A DNA stretch of 34,339 nt from Solirubrobacterales bacterium (GTDB lineage Bacteria > Actinomycetota > Thermoleophilia > Solirubrobacterales > Solirubrobacteraceae): NCBI GenBank assembly GCA_019239445.1, contig JAFAZV010000270.1, positions 1 to 34,339 on the forward strand, written 5' to 3'. How positions within the stretch are numbered: position 1 is the first letter of the stretch; each line of letters begins with the position of its first letter. Position numbers and translations under genes: made by a program. The notes below the pieces were generated by a model. It did not search any database and had not been told where the DNA came from. It saw only the letters and a list, made by a program, of their open reading frames with translations. This document shows positions 1 to 9,382 of the stretch, one piece after another.

Positions 1-666
1 ACGGTTCTCACGCGCGTCCGCGTCGACGCCCACGACTCGTCGTTCGTGCGGCCGACGAAGCCGATCGGCCGCTTCTTCGCTGACGAGCGAGCGGCTCGTG
101 CCGCGGTCAGTGGTCAGCTTGCTGTGGCCCCCGACGCTGGACGAGGCTGGCGTGCGGTAGTGCCAAGCCCGAAGCCGCAGCAGATCGTTGATGTGTCGGC
201 AATCAAGCTGCTCCTCGACCGCGGCATGGTGGTGATCGCGGCCGGCGGCGGCGGTATCCCAGTCGCCCGCGGCAAGCGAGGCCTGGTCGGGCAGCAGGCG
301 GTGATCGACAAAGACCGCGCATCCGCGGTTCTAGCGCAAGCCGTCGACGCCGACCTGCTGGTGATGCTGACCGCTGTCGAATGCGTAGCGGTCGATTTCG
401 GAACCCGCTGGCAACGCGACATGGCGCGGCTCACGATCTCGGACGCACGGGAGCTCCATGCCTCCGGCGAGTTTCCCGCCGGGAGCATGGGACCCAAGGT
501 CGAGTCGGCGATCACCTTCGTTCAGGGCGGCGGGCGCGGCGCGATCGTCACCTGCGCCGAGCGGCTGCGCGACGCGATTCGGGGAACCGCGGGCACGCGC
601 CTCGTTCCGGATGCGCAAGGACCCTCGGCGACGGTTTGGAGCGGCGCCGGCACGGTGGCCGCATGA
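1..666 (+). CDS. arcC: Carbamate kinase (C-terminal part; 5' end outside window)
   Basis: Frame 1 open from base 1 (TVLTRVRVDAHDSSFVRPTKPIGRFF...); motifs GMVVIAAGGGGIPV, DKDRASAVLA, LLVMLTAVE, GSMGPKVESAITFV typical of carbamate kinase. Confidence 0.93.
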   Translation, partial: TVLTRVRVDAHDSSFVRPTKPIGRFFADERAARAAVSGQLAVAPDAGRGWRAVVPSPKPQQIVDVSAIKLLLDRGMVVIAAGGGGIPVARGKRGLVGQQAVIDKDRASAVLAQAVDADLLVMLTAVECVAVDFGTRWQRDMARLTISDARELHASGEFPAGSMGPKVESAITFVQGGGRGAIVTCAERLRDAIRGTAGTRLVPDAQGPSATVWSGAGTVAA

Positions 667-2117
667 GCTGGCACATCCGGGTACTCGCGAACCGCTACGC
701 CGACAGCGTCCGGCTGATGAGCATCTCGCGAGCGATCCGCGAGCAGCAGGACGTTCGTCGCTGCGAGCTCGGCATGGGAACGGCTGCAAACCTCGAGTTC
801 CTCGCTGGGCTGGGCGCAGACGCGCAGGCCTCGCCTGTTGACCTGGTCATCGCCGTCGAAGCGGACGACGGCGCCGCTTCAAACGCGCTGGTCTTGGCCG
901 GGCAGCAACTCGAGGCACTGCACGCGCCGAGGGGCGCCGACGAGCGTGGCGCTGTTAAGGCGCGCTCGCTCGGCCAGGCTGCCCGGTTGCTCGACGCCGC
1001 GAACATCGCGCTGATCTCGGTACCAGGCGAGTACGCCGCACTCGAGGCGCACCAGGCGCTGTCGGCGGGTTTGCACGTGTTCCTCTTCTCCGATCACGTC
1101 CCGCTCGAGGCAGAACTCGAGCTGAAACGGCGCGGGGCCCACCTCGGGCTTCTCGTCATGGGCCCCGAATGCGGTACGGCTATGCTCGGAGGCATCGGGC
1201 TCGGCTTCGCCAACGTCGTCGCACCCGGACCGGTCGGAATTGTCGCCGCGGCGGGGACGGGAGCCCAGGAAAGCGCGTGTCTGCTCGACGCCGCCGGCGT
1301 GGGGGTCTCCCACATCGTTGGCGTGGGTGGACGCGACCTGTCGGCCGAAGTCGGAGGGATCATGTTCCGACGCGGGATGCAGCTGCTGGCCGAAGATCCC
1401 GGCACCGAGACGCTCCTGCTCGTTTCGAAGCCACCGTCCCCCGACGCCGTACGCGCGCTGGCGGGCGACGTTCCGGAGGGCGTCCGAGTGATCGCGGCCT
1501 TCGTGGGGTGGGAGGGCGGCGAGGCTCCATTCGAGGTGCATTCAAGCCTCGAAGCCGGTGCCGCGGCCGCCGCTGGCACTGCGCCCCCCGACGCCTCGAA
1601 TCTCGCGCGGGCCGTCGACGCGCGGCGGGCGCAAACCTCGGGGTATGCGCTGCTCGGCCTCTACTCCGGCGGGTCGCTCGCCCACGAGGCGGCGACGATC
1701 CTCGAACCCGTGCTCGGGCCGATTGCGGGCAATGTGGGCGGTGGACCGTCCGATGAGCCGAGCGGCCACCGCATCTTCGACCTCGGCGAGGAGCAGTTCA
1801 CGCAGGGCCGGCCGCACCCGATGGTCGACCTCACCGCCCGAGTCGAGATGCTCGAGCGCGCCGCCGCCGATGAGCGGACCGGTTGCATCCTGATGGACGT
1901 CGTGCTCGGCTACGGTGCTCACCCCGATCCAGCCGGGGGCTTGTTCGACGCTGTGCGCCATGCGTCGAAGGGCGCGGCCGTGATCGCCCATGTCTGCGGG
2001 ACGGGGGGCGATCCGCAAGACGGGGCCCGGCAGCAGAACAGGCTTCGCGACGCCGGAGCGCTCGTGGCCCCCTCGAACGCGGCAGCCGCGCGGCTGGCCC
2101 TGCGTGCGGTCGGTTAG
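663..2117 (+). CDS. fdrA: FdrA-like acyl-CoA synthetase/carbamoyltransferase-subunit family protein
   Basis: ATGA overlap with previous gene; MGPECGTAMLGGIGLGFANVV, GIVAAAGTGAQE, GVGGRDL, SKPPSPDAV motifs of the succinyl-CoA-synthetase-like FdrA family. Confidence 0.88.
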   Translation: MSWHIRVLANRYADSVRLMSISRAIREQQDVRRCELGMGTAANLEFLAGLGADAQASPVDLVIAVEADDGAASNALVLAGQQLEALHAPRGADERGAVKARSLGQAARLLDAANIALISVPGEYAALEAHQALSAGLHVFLFSDHVPLEAELELKRRGAHLGLLVMGPECGTAMLGGIGLGFANVVAPGPVGIVAAAGTGAQESACLLDAAGVGVSHIVGVGGRDLSAEVGGIMFRRGMQLLAEDPGTETLLLVSKPPSPDAVRALAGDVPEGVRVIAAFVGWEGGEAPFEVHSSLEAGAAAAAGTAPPDASNLARAVDARRAQTSGYALLGLYSGGSLAHEAATILEPVLGPIAGNVGGGPSDEPSGHRIFDLGEEQFTQGRPHPMVDLTARVEMLERAAADERTGCILMDVVLGYGAHPDPAGGLFDAVRHASKGAAVIAHVCGTGGDPQDGARQQNRLRDAGALVAPSNAAAARLALRAVG

Positions 2118-2122
2118 TCGCC

Positions 2123-3316
2123 TTGCGGATCGCGATGCTCACGTACTCGCTGCGACCGCGCGGGGGCGTCGTCCACGCGCTCGAGGTCGCGGAGGCACTT
2201 TTCCGGCGCGGACACGAGGTCGAGTTGATGGCGCTCGGCCGTCCGCAGGACGTTTTCTTCCGCGACCCCGCGGTGCCGTGGCGGATCGTGCGCTACGAAC
2301 CGACCGATGCGCCCTTCGACACGCGCGTGCAGGCGATGCTCGACGCGTATCGCGATGGACTCGCCGCAGTGCTGCGGGACTTCGACGTGATCCACGCTCA
2401 GGATTGCTTGTCGGCAAACGCAGCGCTCGCCCTGCGCGACGCCGGGCTGATACCGCATGTGATTCGCACCGTTCACCATGTCGACGCGTTCACGTCGCCG
2501 TCGCTGATCGAGTGTCAGCGCCGCTCGATCCTCGATCCAGACGCCCTCCTGTGCGTCTCGGCACCGTGGCGCGCGTGGCTCGCGGGCGAGTTCGGGCGCC
2601 GAGCGCTGCTGGTACCGAACGGCGTTGACACGCGGCGCTATCGTCCCCCGGCCGATAGCGCCGAGCGTAGAAGTGACCGGATCGCGAGCGGATGCGACGC
2701 CTGCTTCACGGTTCTGGCGGTCGGCGGCGTCGAGCCTCGCAAAGGTTCGCTCACGCTGCTAGAAGCGTTCGCCGAGCTTCGCGAACTTGTGCGCGCCGTC
2801 GATCCGCTGTTAGTCATCGCGGGCGGCGCGACGCTGTTCGATTACCGGCACGAAGTGGAGCGCTTCCACTCCCGTGTGCGCGCCCTTGGGCTCGACGCGC
2901 GGGTACGGGTGCTCGGCTCTCTGCCGTGCCACGAGTTGGAGCGGCTCTACCGTGCCGCCGACGTGTTTGCCTTCCCCTCGATCACAGAGGGCTTCGGCCT
3001 CGCGGCGCTCGAGGCCGCGGCTTCGGGGCTGCCGGTGGTGGCGTCTGACCTGGAGGCTTTCAGGACCTTTCTCGAGCATGAACGTAGCGCGCTCCTGGTG
3101 CCGGTCGGCGACAGCGGTGCACTCGCCGACGCGCTTGTTCATCTGGCGTCGGACGCGCGTGAGCGTCAGCGCCTGGCCGCCGTCGGCCCGGAGCTCGCGC
3201 GCCGGTTCAGCTGGGATGACGCCGCGATCACCCACGAGCGCGTCTACGCCCAGCTCTTTACGCTCGGCCTCAACTCCGGCGGATCGCCTGCACCCGTGGC
3301 CGGGATCAGCGGCTGA
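2123..3316 (+). CDS. Family GT4-type glycosyltransferase, resembling the MSMEG_0565 family
   Basis: TTG start (alternative ATG at 2135); MLTYSLRPRGGVVHALEVAEAL, FDVIHAQDCLSANAAL, RTVHHVDAFTSPSLIECQ, PNGVDTRRY, FPSITEGFGLAALEAAASGLPVV. Confidence 0.85.
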   Translation: MRIAMLTYSLRPRGGVVHALEVAEALFRRGHEVELMALGRPQDVFFRDPAVPWRIVRYEPTDAPFDTRVQAMLDAYRDGLAAVLRDFDVIHAQDCLSANAALALRDAGLIPHVIRTVHHVDAFTSPSLIECQRRSILDPDALLCVSAPWRAWLAGEFGRRALLVPNGVDTRRYRPPADSAERRSDRIASGCDACFTVLAVGGVEPRKGSLTLLEAFAELRELVRAVDPLLVIAGGATLFDYRHEVERFHSRVRALGLDARVRVLGSLPCHELERLYRAADVFAFPSITEGFGLAALEAAASGLPVVASDLEAFRTFLEHERSALLVPVGDSGALADALVHLASDARERQRLAAVGPELARRFSWDDAAITHERVYAQLFTLGLNSGGSPAPVAGISG

Positions 3317-3317
3317 C

Positions 3318-3740
3318 ATGGCGGAGCAACTCGAAGTCAGCGCAAGCTGGATGGGCGGCTACATGTCGCGCGTTTGTGCCCGTGGTCACGAGATCGTGAT
3401 CGACGAGCCTTCATCGGCGGGCGGAAGCGACGGCGGGATGATGCCAACGGAAGCGTTCTGCGCCTCGATCGCAGCTTGCTTCTGCCTCGCGCTGGCGCAC
3501 GTGGCCGGCAAGCGCGGGCGGGAGCTGCCCGGGCTCCATGTCGTGGTGCGAGCGCAGCGCGCGGGGCGGGAGCTGCGCTATGCGCGCTTCGAGATCGAGG
3601 CGCAGGCTGACGTCGCCGAAGAGGTGCTGGGGAACCTGATCGAGCCAGCGCGCCGCGTGTGCTGGGTGTCGAACACGCTGGCCAGCGGAGTGCAGCTCAG
3701 CTATCGTTACACTCGCGTGGACGGCCATACACGAAGGTAG
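3318..3740 (+). CDS. OsmC family protein
   Basis: 140 aa; GGSDGGMMPTEAFCASIAACFCLAL resembles the OsmC/Ohr GPSPxExLLAALAxC motif. Confidence 0.75.
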   Translation: MAEQLEVSASWMGGYMSRVCARGHEIVIDEPSSAGGSDGGMMPTEAFCASIAACFCLALAHVAGKRGRELPGLHVVVRAQRAGRELRYARFEIEAQADVAEEVLGNLIEPARRVCWVSNTLASGVQLSYRYTRVDGHTRR

Positions 3741-3754
3741 AAAGGACCACCCGG

Positions 3755-4294
3755 GTGCTCCAGAATCGCTCGGAGCTTGAGCAGATGCTCCGCGGCCCCG
3801 GCAGCCTGGGCGCCGTCTTCGCGCGTCATGCCTACGGGATGCGCCGATGGGTCGAGTTGTTCGCCGTTCGCCTCCCGCAGATCGCCGACGCCCAGCTGAC
3901 GGAACTGGTGGCGTCGATCGTATGCCTGAACGCCAAGCACACGGTGCTATTCCGCGAGCGGGCGCTCGCCCACGGGGTCAACCCAGACGCATACGTCTGC
4001 CCGCCTGAGGGTCAGCTCATCTACGAGCGGATGGCACCGCTGGATGCCCAGCAGACGCTCGCTTATGCGCTCGGGTCGCTCGAGCACTTCGCGGATCTGC
4101 TCGCGGTTTACGCCGAGGTCGCTCGCGATCAGCGCGATGCCGAGGTCCTTGCCGCTGTGCGGGCCGACAACGATCGCTCCATCGCCCGGCTTCGCGAGGT
4201 TGTGGGGCATCCGGCTGGCCCATCGGCGGCCGCGCACGAGCTCTACCGCTTGCGTGAGCTGGCTGAGACGCCGCTGTATGCCAACGGGCACTGA
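3755..4294 (+). CDS. Ferritin-like (four-helix) protein of unknown function
   Basis: GTG start after gaaggtagaaagg; all-helical 179 aa with LNAKHTVLFRERA and SLEHFADLLAVYAEV helices carrying E/H residues. Confidence 0.5.
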   Translation: MLQNRSELEQMLRGPGSLGAVFARHAYGMRRWVELFAVRLPQIADAQLTELVASIVCLNAKHTVLFRERALAHGVNPDAYVCPPEGQLIYERMAPLDAQQTLAYALGSLEHFADLLAVYAEVARDQRDAEVLAAVRADNDRSIARLREVVGHPAGPSAAAHELYRLRELAETPLYANGH

Positions 4295-5141
4295 CACCGT
4301 CGCTAGCCCTACCTTCCTCGAGCTGCAGCGCGAGCTTGCCGTCCTCTCGCCTCGCGCCTGGCGCTTCGGCGCGCTGACGCTGGCGTCGCGCGCGGGGGCG
4401 CTGGTGAGCGAGGGATTGCGGATCGGCCACCGGTACGGGTTCGACTCCGGCTTGTTCATGGCGCACGTCTACGAGAACGCACCACGCGGGCGGACACGTG
4501 TGGGCACGGCGATCGACCGCCGCCTCCTCGCCCGGCGGACCTGTCAGGCGTTCCGCGAGATCCGCGTTCTTGCCCGGGACGCGCTCGATGAGGCGCTCGC
4601 GGCCGACGCATCTGGAGCTCCGGTCATCGCCGATCTCGCTGCAGGTCCGGCGCCTTACCTGTTCGAGGCGCTGTCCGCGCATCCCGCTGCCGTGGCGATC
4701 GTTGCCGACATCGATCCAGTTGCGCTCGCGCAAGCGCGTGCCGCGGCGAGGAACGTCGGCCTGGAGGGTCGCGCGACGTTTGTCAACGCCAACGCGTTTG
4801 AGCGCACTGCGCTGGCCGAACTGGAGCCCCGCCCCACGATCGTCATTGAGCTCGGGTTGTACGGCATTTATCCGGACGACGCGATGATCGAGCGCCATTT
4901 CCGCGATCTCGCCGAGACCGTCTCGCCGCAGCAGATCGTGCTCAACGTCCAGACCGAGAATCCCGAGATCGAGCACATCGCGAGGGTGTGGCGCAACGCA
5001 CGCGGCCAGCGCTGCGTGTGGCGGCTGCGGCCCCTCGAGCTGATCCTCCGATGGGCTGGCGCCGCAGGCTACGAAGCTGCGTCGATACGTGCGGACCGTC
5101 ACCGCATCTACCGCGTGGCGCGGCTCGAGCGGAGTCGCTGA
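4278..5141 (+). CDS. Class I SAM-dependent methyltransferase (Methyltransf_20-like)
   Basis: ATG overlaps previous gene; FMAHVYENAPRGRTRVGTAIDRRLL, VIADLAAGPAPYLFEAL, VADIDPVALAQAR Rossmann motifs. Confidence 0.7.
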   Translation: MPTGTDTVASPTFLELQRELAVLSPRAWRFGALTLASRAGALVSEGLRIGHRYGFDSGLFMAHVYENAPRGRTRVGTAIDRRLLARRTCQAFREIRVLARDALDEALAADASGAPVIADLAAGPAPYLFEALSAHPAAVAIVADIDPVALAQARAAARNVGLEGRATFVNANAFERTALAELEPRPTIVIELGLYGIYPDDAMIERHFRDLAETVSPQQIVLNVQTENPEIEHIARVWRNARGQRCVWRLRPLELILRWAGAAGYEAASIRADRHRIYRVARLERSR

Positions 5142-5150
5142 GGCGCAGCC

Positions 5151-6503
5151 GTGAGCGTCCTTACCTGGACCGAGCCGCGGCCGAGCGCCGTCGCGATCTC
5201 GGACCGCCTACGCCGGGTCCAGGCGAGCCACCACGGCATGTGGAACTACGTCACCTACCGCGACGCGATCCACATCCTCCAGATCGACCCGAGCACTATC
5301 TACCCCGATGGAAGCACGCGACTGGACCCAAACTCGTGGGCGGATCTTGGCTGGCTGACGTGCTTCTGCGGCCCACCCGCCTCGGCAGTACAGGCGATGA
5401 AGGATGCGGTGAGCGCGCCGTCGTTGAATCAGTACACGCCTGACCTGATCGAGCCGCTGCGCGAGCTCGCGGCGGTACATCTTGGCCGCGCGCGAGGGGA
5501 GGACTTCGAAGTCGTGGGCACCGAGGGCGCGCAGGCCGCGCTCGCGCTCGCGCTGCTGGCGACGGTGAATCCCGGCGACGAGGTGATCGTCAGCGACCCC
5601 GGTTACTTCCATGTTCCTTCCGCCGTGCTCGCCGCCGGCGGCGTGCCGGTGGTCGTGCGGATCGATGCTGGAAGCGGCTTTCGTTTCGATCCGGACGCCG
5701 TGGCGAGCGCGCTCACCCGCCGCACGGCAGCAATTTGCTTGATCGATCCGGTGAACCCATACGGAACCATGCAGAGCGCCGACGAGCTGGAGGCGTTCGC
5801 CGCGCTGGCCGAGCGTCACGATCTGCTGCTCCTACACGACGTCACCCACGGGCCGCTAGCGCTCGACGCAGGTCGAGCCTTCAGCCCCCTCCCGGCGCTC
5901 GCGCGAACCGAGCGAGCCGTGGCGCTCATGTCCGTCTCTCACTGCTATGGGATGGCCGGGGCACGGCTCGGGTTCCTTGGCGGGCCGCCAGGTTTCGTCC
6001 GCGGCTGCCTTCAGCTCAAGGCCGCGCTTACTCGCCTGAACACGAATTTGATCTCTCAGCATGGTGCCTTGGCCGCACTGGGCGACGCCGACTACCTACG
6101 TCGCGCCGAGCAGACCATCGTCGGAAACCTCTCCCACCTGGAGGAGACGCTGAAGCGCGTTCCCGGCGTCCGCCTCGTCGTGCGCCCGCAGCGTGGACTG
6201 GCGTGCGCGATTGACGTATCCGAAACCGGCGCAAGCGCACAAGAGCTGATGGTTGCCCTGTTCGCGCGTCGCGTGGCCGTCTACCCCGGTGATGGCCTGG
6301 GCGAGACGATTGCGGCCAGCACCATCCGGGTGAACCTCTCCCGCCCGGATGCATGGGCCATGGAGCACCTGCGCGCGGTGCTCCTCGACGCCGTGGAGGA
6401 GGCCGCGTCCGGCCGCTGGCGGGCGCCGGTGGCATCGCTACTCGAACGCAAGGGCACTGAGCGCGCCGCCATGCTAGCGCGGCAGATGCGAGGCTCGCGA
6501 TGA
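5151..6503 (+). CDS. PLP-dependent aminotransferase class I/II homologue with His in place of the PLP lysine
   Basis: DPVNPYGTM (Asn-Pro-x-Gly), LLLLHDVTHG (Asp), SVSHCYGMAGARLGF (canonical SxSKxxGxxGxRxG), IRVNLSRPD (Arg). GTG start. Confidence 0.85.
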   Translation: MSVLTWTEPRPSAVAISDRLRRVQASHHGMWNYVTYRDAIHILQIDPSTIYPDGSTRLDPNSWADLGWLTCFCGPPASAVQAMKDAVSAPSLNQYTPDLIEPLRELAAVHLGRARGEDFEVVGTEGAQAALALALLATVNPGDEVIVSDPGYFHVPSAVLAAGGVPVVVRIDAGSGFRFDPDAVASALTRRTAAICLIDPVNPYGTMQSADELEAFAALAERHDLLLLHDVTHGPLALDAGRAFSPLPALARTERAVALMSVSHCYGMAGARLGFLGGPPGFVRGCLQLKAALTRLNTNLISQHGALAALGDADYLRRAEQTIVGNLSHLEETLKRVPGVRLVVRPQRGLACAIDVSETGASAQELMVALFARRVAVYPGDGLGETIAASTIRVNLSRPDAWAMEHLRAVLLDAVEEAASGRWRAPVASLLERKGTERAAMLARQMRGSR

Positions 6504-7669
6504 ACGTGCGCGAGTTGATCGCTGACCACGGCTCGCCGCTGTGGCTCGCCGACGCAGACCTTTTCAGCGCGAACCTTCGGGCATTCGAGTCAGTATGGAA
6601 GGGACATTGGCCGCAGTCGCGGATCGCGTACTCCTACAAGACGAACCGCTTGGCGTGGTTCCTGCACCGCGTCGAGCGCGCCGGCGGCTCGGCCGAGGTG
6701 GTGTGTCTTGCCGAGTACGAACTTGCGCGCCGTGTGGTCGCAGATCCGACGAGGATCGTCGTCGATGGTCCGGCCAAGCCTGAGCCCTTGCTCACGCGTG
6801 CCGGCGCAGACGGCGCGCTCGTGATTGCGGATTCACTGGCCGAGCTCGAGCGGGCGGCGGTCGCCGGCGTCAGACGCGTGGGTTTACGGGTAGCCGTGAA
6901 CAGCTTCACCGGGACGCCGAGTCGGTTCGGGATCCCGCCGGCGGAGATCCTCGCGGCTGCGCGGGCTGCCGCGGCCCTCGGCCTGTCGGTGCGCGCGCTG
7001 TCGGTTCACCTCGTGTCAACTGATTTCGAAGCGACCAGCGGGCGCGTCGTCGTATCGTGGCCACGCGCGCCCGACGAGCACGCCGCGGCGGCGGCGCTGC
7101 TCGCCCGCCTCGCTTCCCAGTTGGGGCTCGAGTCGCACGCCATCGACGAGATCGACCTCGGCGGCGGGCTTCCTGCGGCCTCGGCATGCGCCGGCCATGC
7201 ACGCGCCGTGACTCGGGCGCTGCGAGACCACGGCTTCTCAGGCGGGCTGCTGCTCGAGCCGGGCCGCGCCGTTGCGGCAGACGCCGTCGATCTCGCGTTA
7301 TCGGTCGTGGCGATCAAGAGCCTGGCCTGTGGAGCGCGCTGCGTGATCTGCGACGCTGGCACGAACTTCCTGCCCGGGGCGCTGACGGGCCCGCCCCGCC
7401 TCGACGTGCCCGGCCGCCGCGGCCCCCGTTCACCTGCGCTCGTCACGGGGCCGCTGTGCCTGAACGCTGATGTCGTGCATCCGTGTGCGCAGCTGCCGGC
7501 GCTCGAACCCGGCGACCTGCTGCTCGCGCGCGCCGTGGGTGCGTATCAGCAGAGCGCCTCGACCGAATTCGGGGAGGCCCGGCCGCGCGTTCTCGTCAGC
7601 GAGCGAGGAACTTGGAGGCCGGCGGATGATCTCCATCACCGCAGGCAAGTCGAACGTCAGGCAGCCTAG
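6500..7669 (+). CDS. Fold-type III PLP-dependent decarboxylase (diaminopimelate/ornithine decarboxylase-like)
   Basis: ATGA overlap; YSYKTN (PLP Lys), IDLGGGLP, LLEPGRAVA, GPLCLNADVVHPC, GDLLLARAVGAY. Confidence 0.85.
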   Translation: MNVRELIADHGSPLWLADADLFSANLRAFESVWKGHWPQSRIAYSYKTNRLAWFLHRVERAGGSAEVVCLAEYELARRVVADPTRIVVDGPAKPEPLLTRAGADGALVIADSLAELERAAVAGVRRVGLRVAVNSFTGTPSRFGIPPAEILAAARAAAALGLSVRALSVHLVSTDFEATSGRVVVSWPRAPDEHAAAAALLARLASQLGLESHAIDEIDLGGGLPAASACAGHARAVTRALRDHGFSGGLLLEPGRAVAADAVDLALSVVAIKSLACGARCVICDAGTNFLPGALTGPPRLDVPGRRGPRSPALVTGPLCLNADVVHPCAQLPALEPGDLLLARAVGAYQQSASTEFGEARPRVLVSERGTWRPADDLHHRRQVERQAA

Positions 7670-7691
7670 GTGGTTCGCTAAGAGAGGAGCA

Positions 7692-9059
7692 ATGATGACC
7701 GAGCGCTTGATCGTCATCGGAGGGGGTGGCGCGGGAACCGCGGCATCCACGATCGCCAAACGCGCGAATCCCAACCTTCACGTCAGCGTCTTCACCGAGT
7801 ACCCGGACATCGCCTATTCGCCGTGTGGAATTCCGTACGCCCATGGACGCGAGATACCGGAGTTCGAGAACCTGTTCCTCTCCACCGTGCAGCGCTACGT
7901 CGATGACGGGCTCGACATGCGGATGGAAACCTGCGTCACAGACATCGACCTCGCCCGCCGCACGATTACTGCACGCAACGCCCACGAGGGCTTCGACAAG
8001 CTCATCCTGTGCACCGGATTCGTCTGGGAGCAGCCCGACGTACCCGGCGCGAATCTCGAAGGCCTGCATTACGTGAAGGACATTCGCCGCGCGATGGAAT
8101 TCGACAAGGAGCTCGACACAATGAAGCGGGCGGTGGTAATCGGCGGCATGTGGCTCGGCGTCGAGATGTCGGGCGCTCTCGCGCGACGCGGCCTTGAGGT
8201 CGACTTCATCGACGACGGGCCATGGCTGCTCTCTGAGCTCGTCGATCCGGACGTCGCGGAGCCCGCGCAGCAGGCGCTCGAGCGCCTCGGCGTAAACGTT
8301 CGTACGGGAACCAAGCTGATCGGCTTTGAGGGGTCCGACGGCCGTATGCGCGCAGTGTCGACGAGCGCGGGCGAGCTCGCCTGCGACGTGGCAGTCATCT
8401 GCCTGCACAAGCTCCCGAACACGACGCTAGCTTCGGCCATCGGGCTCGAGCTCGGCACCACCGGCGGGGTCGTCGTCGATGACCACATGCGCACCTCCGC
8501 GCCCGGCGTCTGGGCGGCCGGGGACGTGGTCGAGGTCCCGCACGGCCTGTCGATGCTTCCGATCCGGGGGCTCACTGGATCCCATGCCTACGCACAGGGG
8601 CGCGTGGCTGGAGCCAACGCAGCCGGCGAGGATCGTTCGTATGACCCGGTGTGGATTCCTTGGGCGTTCATGTCCGGCGACTACACGATCGGCGGATTCT
8701 CCATCGGCGAGACCTTGGCCGAGGCGATGGGCATCCCCTACGTGCTCGCGAGCGGAGTCGGCGTGTCTCGCGCTCGCTACTTCCCGGGCGCGGCGCGAAC
8801 GCACGTGAAGCTGCTCGCGGAGCCTGGGACGCTTCGGCTGATCGGCGCGCAGCTGCACGGAGGCGAGGGAATCAAGGAGCGTTGTGACTTCCTCGCGTTC
8901 GTTGGCAAGCGCGGAGCGACGCTCGAGGACCTTGCCTGGATGGAGAACATCTACTCTCCGCCGATCGGCGCCCTGTTCGAGCCGATCCAGATCGCGGCCC
9001 AGGCCGGCCTGGCAGAGCAGAAGGTGCACCAGCCGGAGCGCGAGAAGGTGACCATATGA
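7692..9059 (+). CDS. FAD-dependent pyridine-nucleotide disulfide oxidoreductase (CoA-disulfide reductase/NADH oxidase-like)
   Basis: RBS gagaggagc; LIVIGGGGAGTAAS, YSPCGIPY (redox Cys), VVIGGMWLGVEMSGALARRG, VWAAGDVVEVPH. Confidence 0.88.
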   Translation: MMTERLIVIGGGGAGTAASTIAKRANPNLHVSVFTEYPDIAYSPCGIPYAHGREIPEFENLFLSTVQRYVDDGLDMRMETCVTDIDLARRTITARNAHEGFDKLILCTGFVWEQPDVPGANLEGLHYVKDIRRAMEFDKELDTMKRAVVIGGMWLGVEMSGALARRGLEVDFIDDGPWLLSELVDPDVAEPAQQALERLGVNVRTGTKLIGFEGSDGRMRAVSTSAGELACDVAVICLHKLPNTTLASAIGLELGTTGGVVVDDHMRTSAPGVWAAGDVVEVPHGLSMLPIRGLTGSHAYAQGRVAGANAAGEDRSYDPVWIPWAFMSGDYTIGGFSIGETLAEAMGIPYVLASGVGVSRARYFPGAARTHVKLLAEPGTLRLIGAQLHGGEGIKERCDFLAFVGKRGATLEDLAWMENIYSPPIGALFEPIQIAAQAGLAEQKVHQPEREKVTI

Positions 9060-9382
9060 CGCTTTCCGAGCGCAAACAGCGCCTGCGCGAGCGCTCGGAG
9101 TACGTGCTACGGCTAGCTGCGATGGATGAGGTTGCGCGCCGATACCCCGACCAGGCAACCAAAGCTGCCCTTCCCCGAACGAACCCGTTCTGGCGCTGGG
9201 TGTTCGTCCCCCTGTACCGCCGCGTGCCGTGGTCGTTCAAGCGTGACGCGATGCGCAGACTGAAGATGACGGCTCAAGGTTGGCCGCAAGACGCACGCCG
9301 CTTTGGTGAGCCGTGGCGGCCACCAGCGCCGCCGGCGCGTCCCACCGCTCTCGAAGGTGCTCGGGGGGCGCCTGCATCCTGA
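9056..9382 (+). CDS. Hypothetical basic protein, 108 aa
   Basis: ATGA overlap with upstream ORF and continuity of the operon; no recognised motif (MTLSERKQRLRERSEYVLRLAAMDEVARRYPD...). Confidence 0.55.
   Translation: MTLSERKQRLRERSEYVLRLAAMDEVARRYPDQATKAALPRTNPFWRWVFVPLYRRVPWSFKRDAMRRLKMTAQGWPQDARRFGEPWRPPAPPARPTALEGARGAPAS

Noticed and set aside
4017-5102. 361-aa minus-strand ORF
   Set aside because: Shadow of the ferritin-like and methyltransferase genes; no motif.
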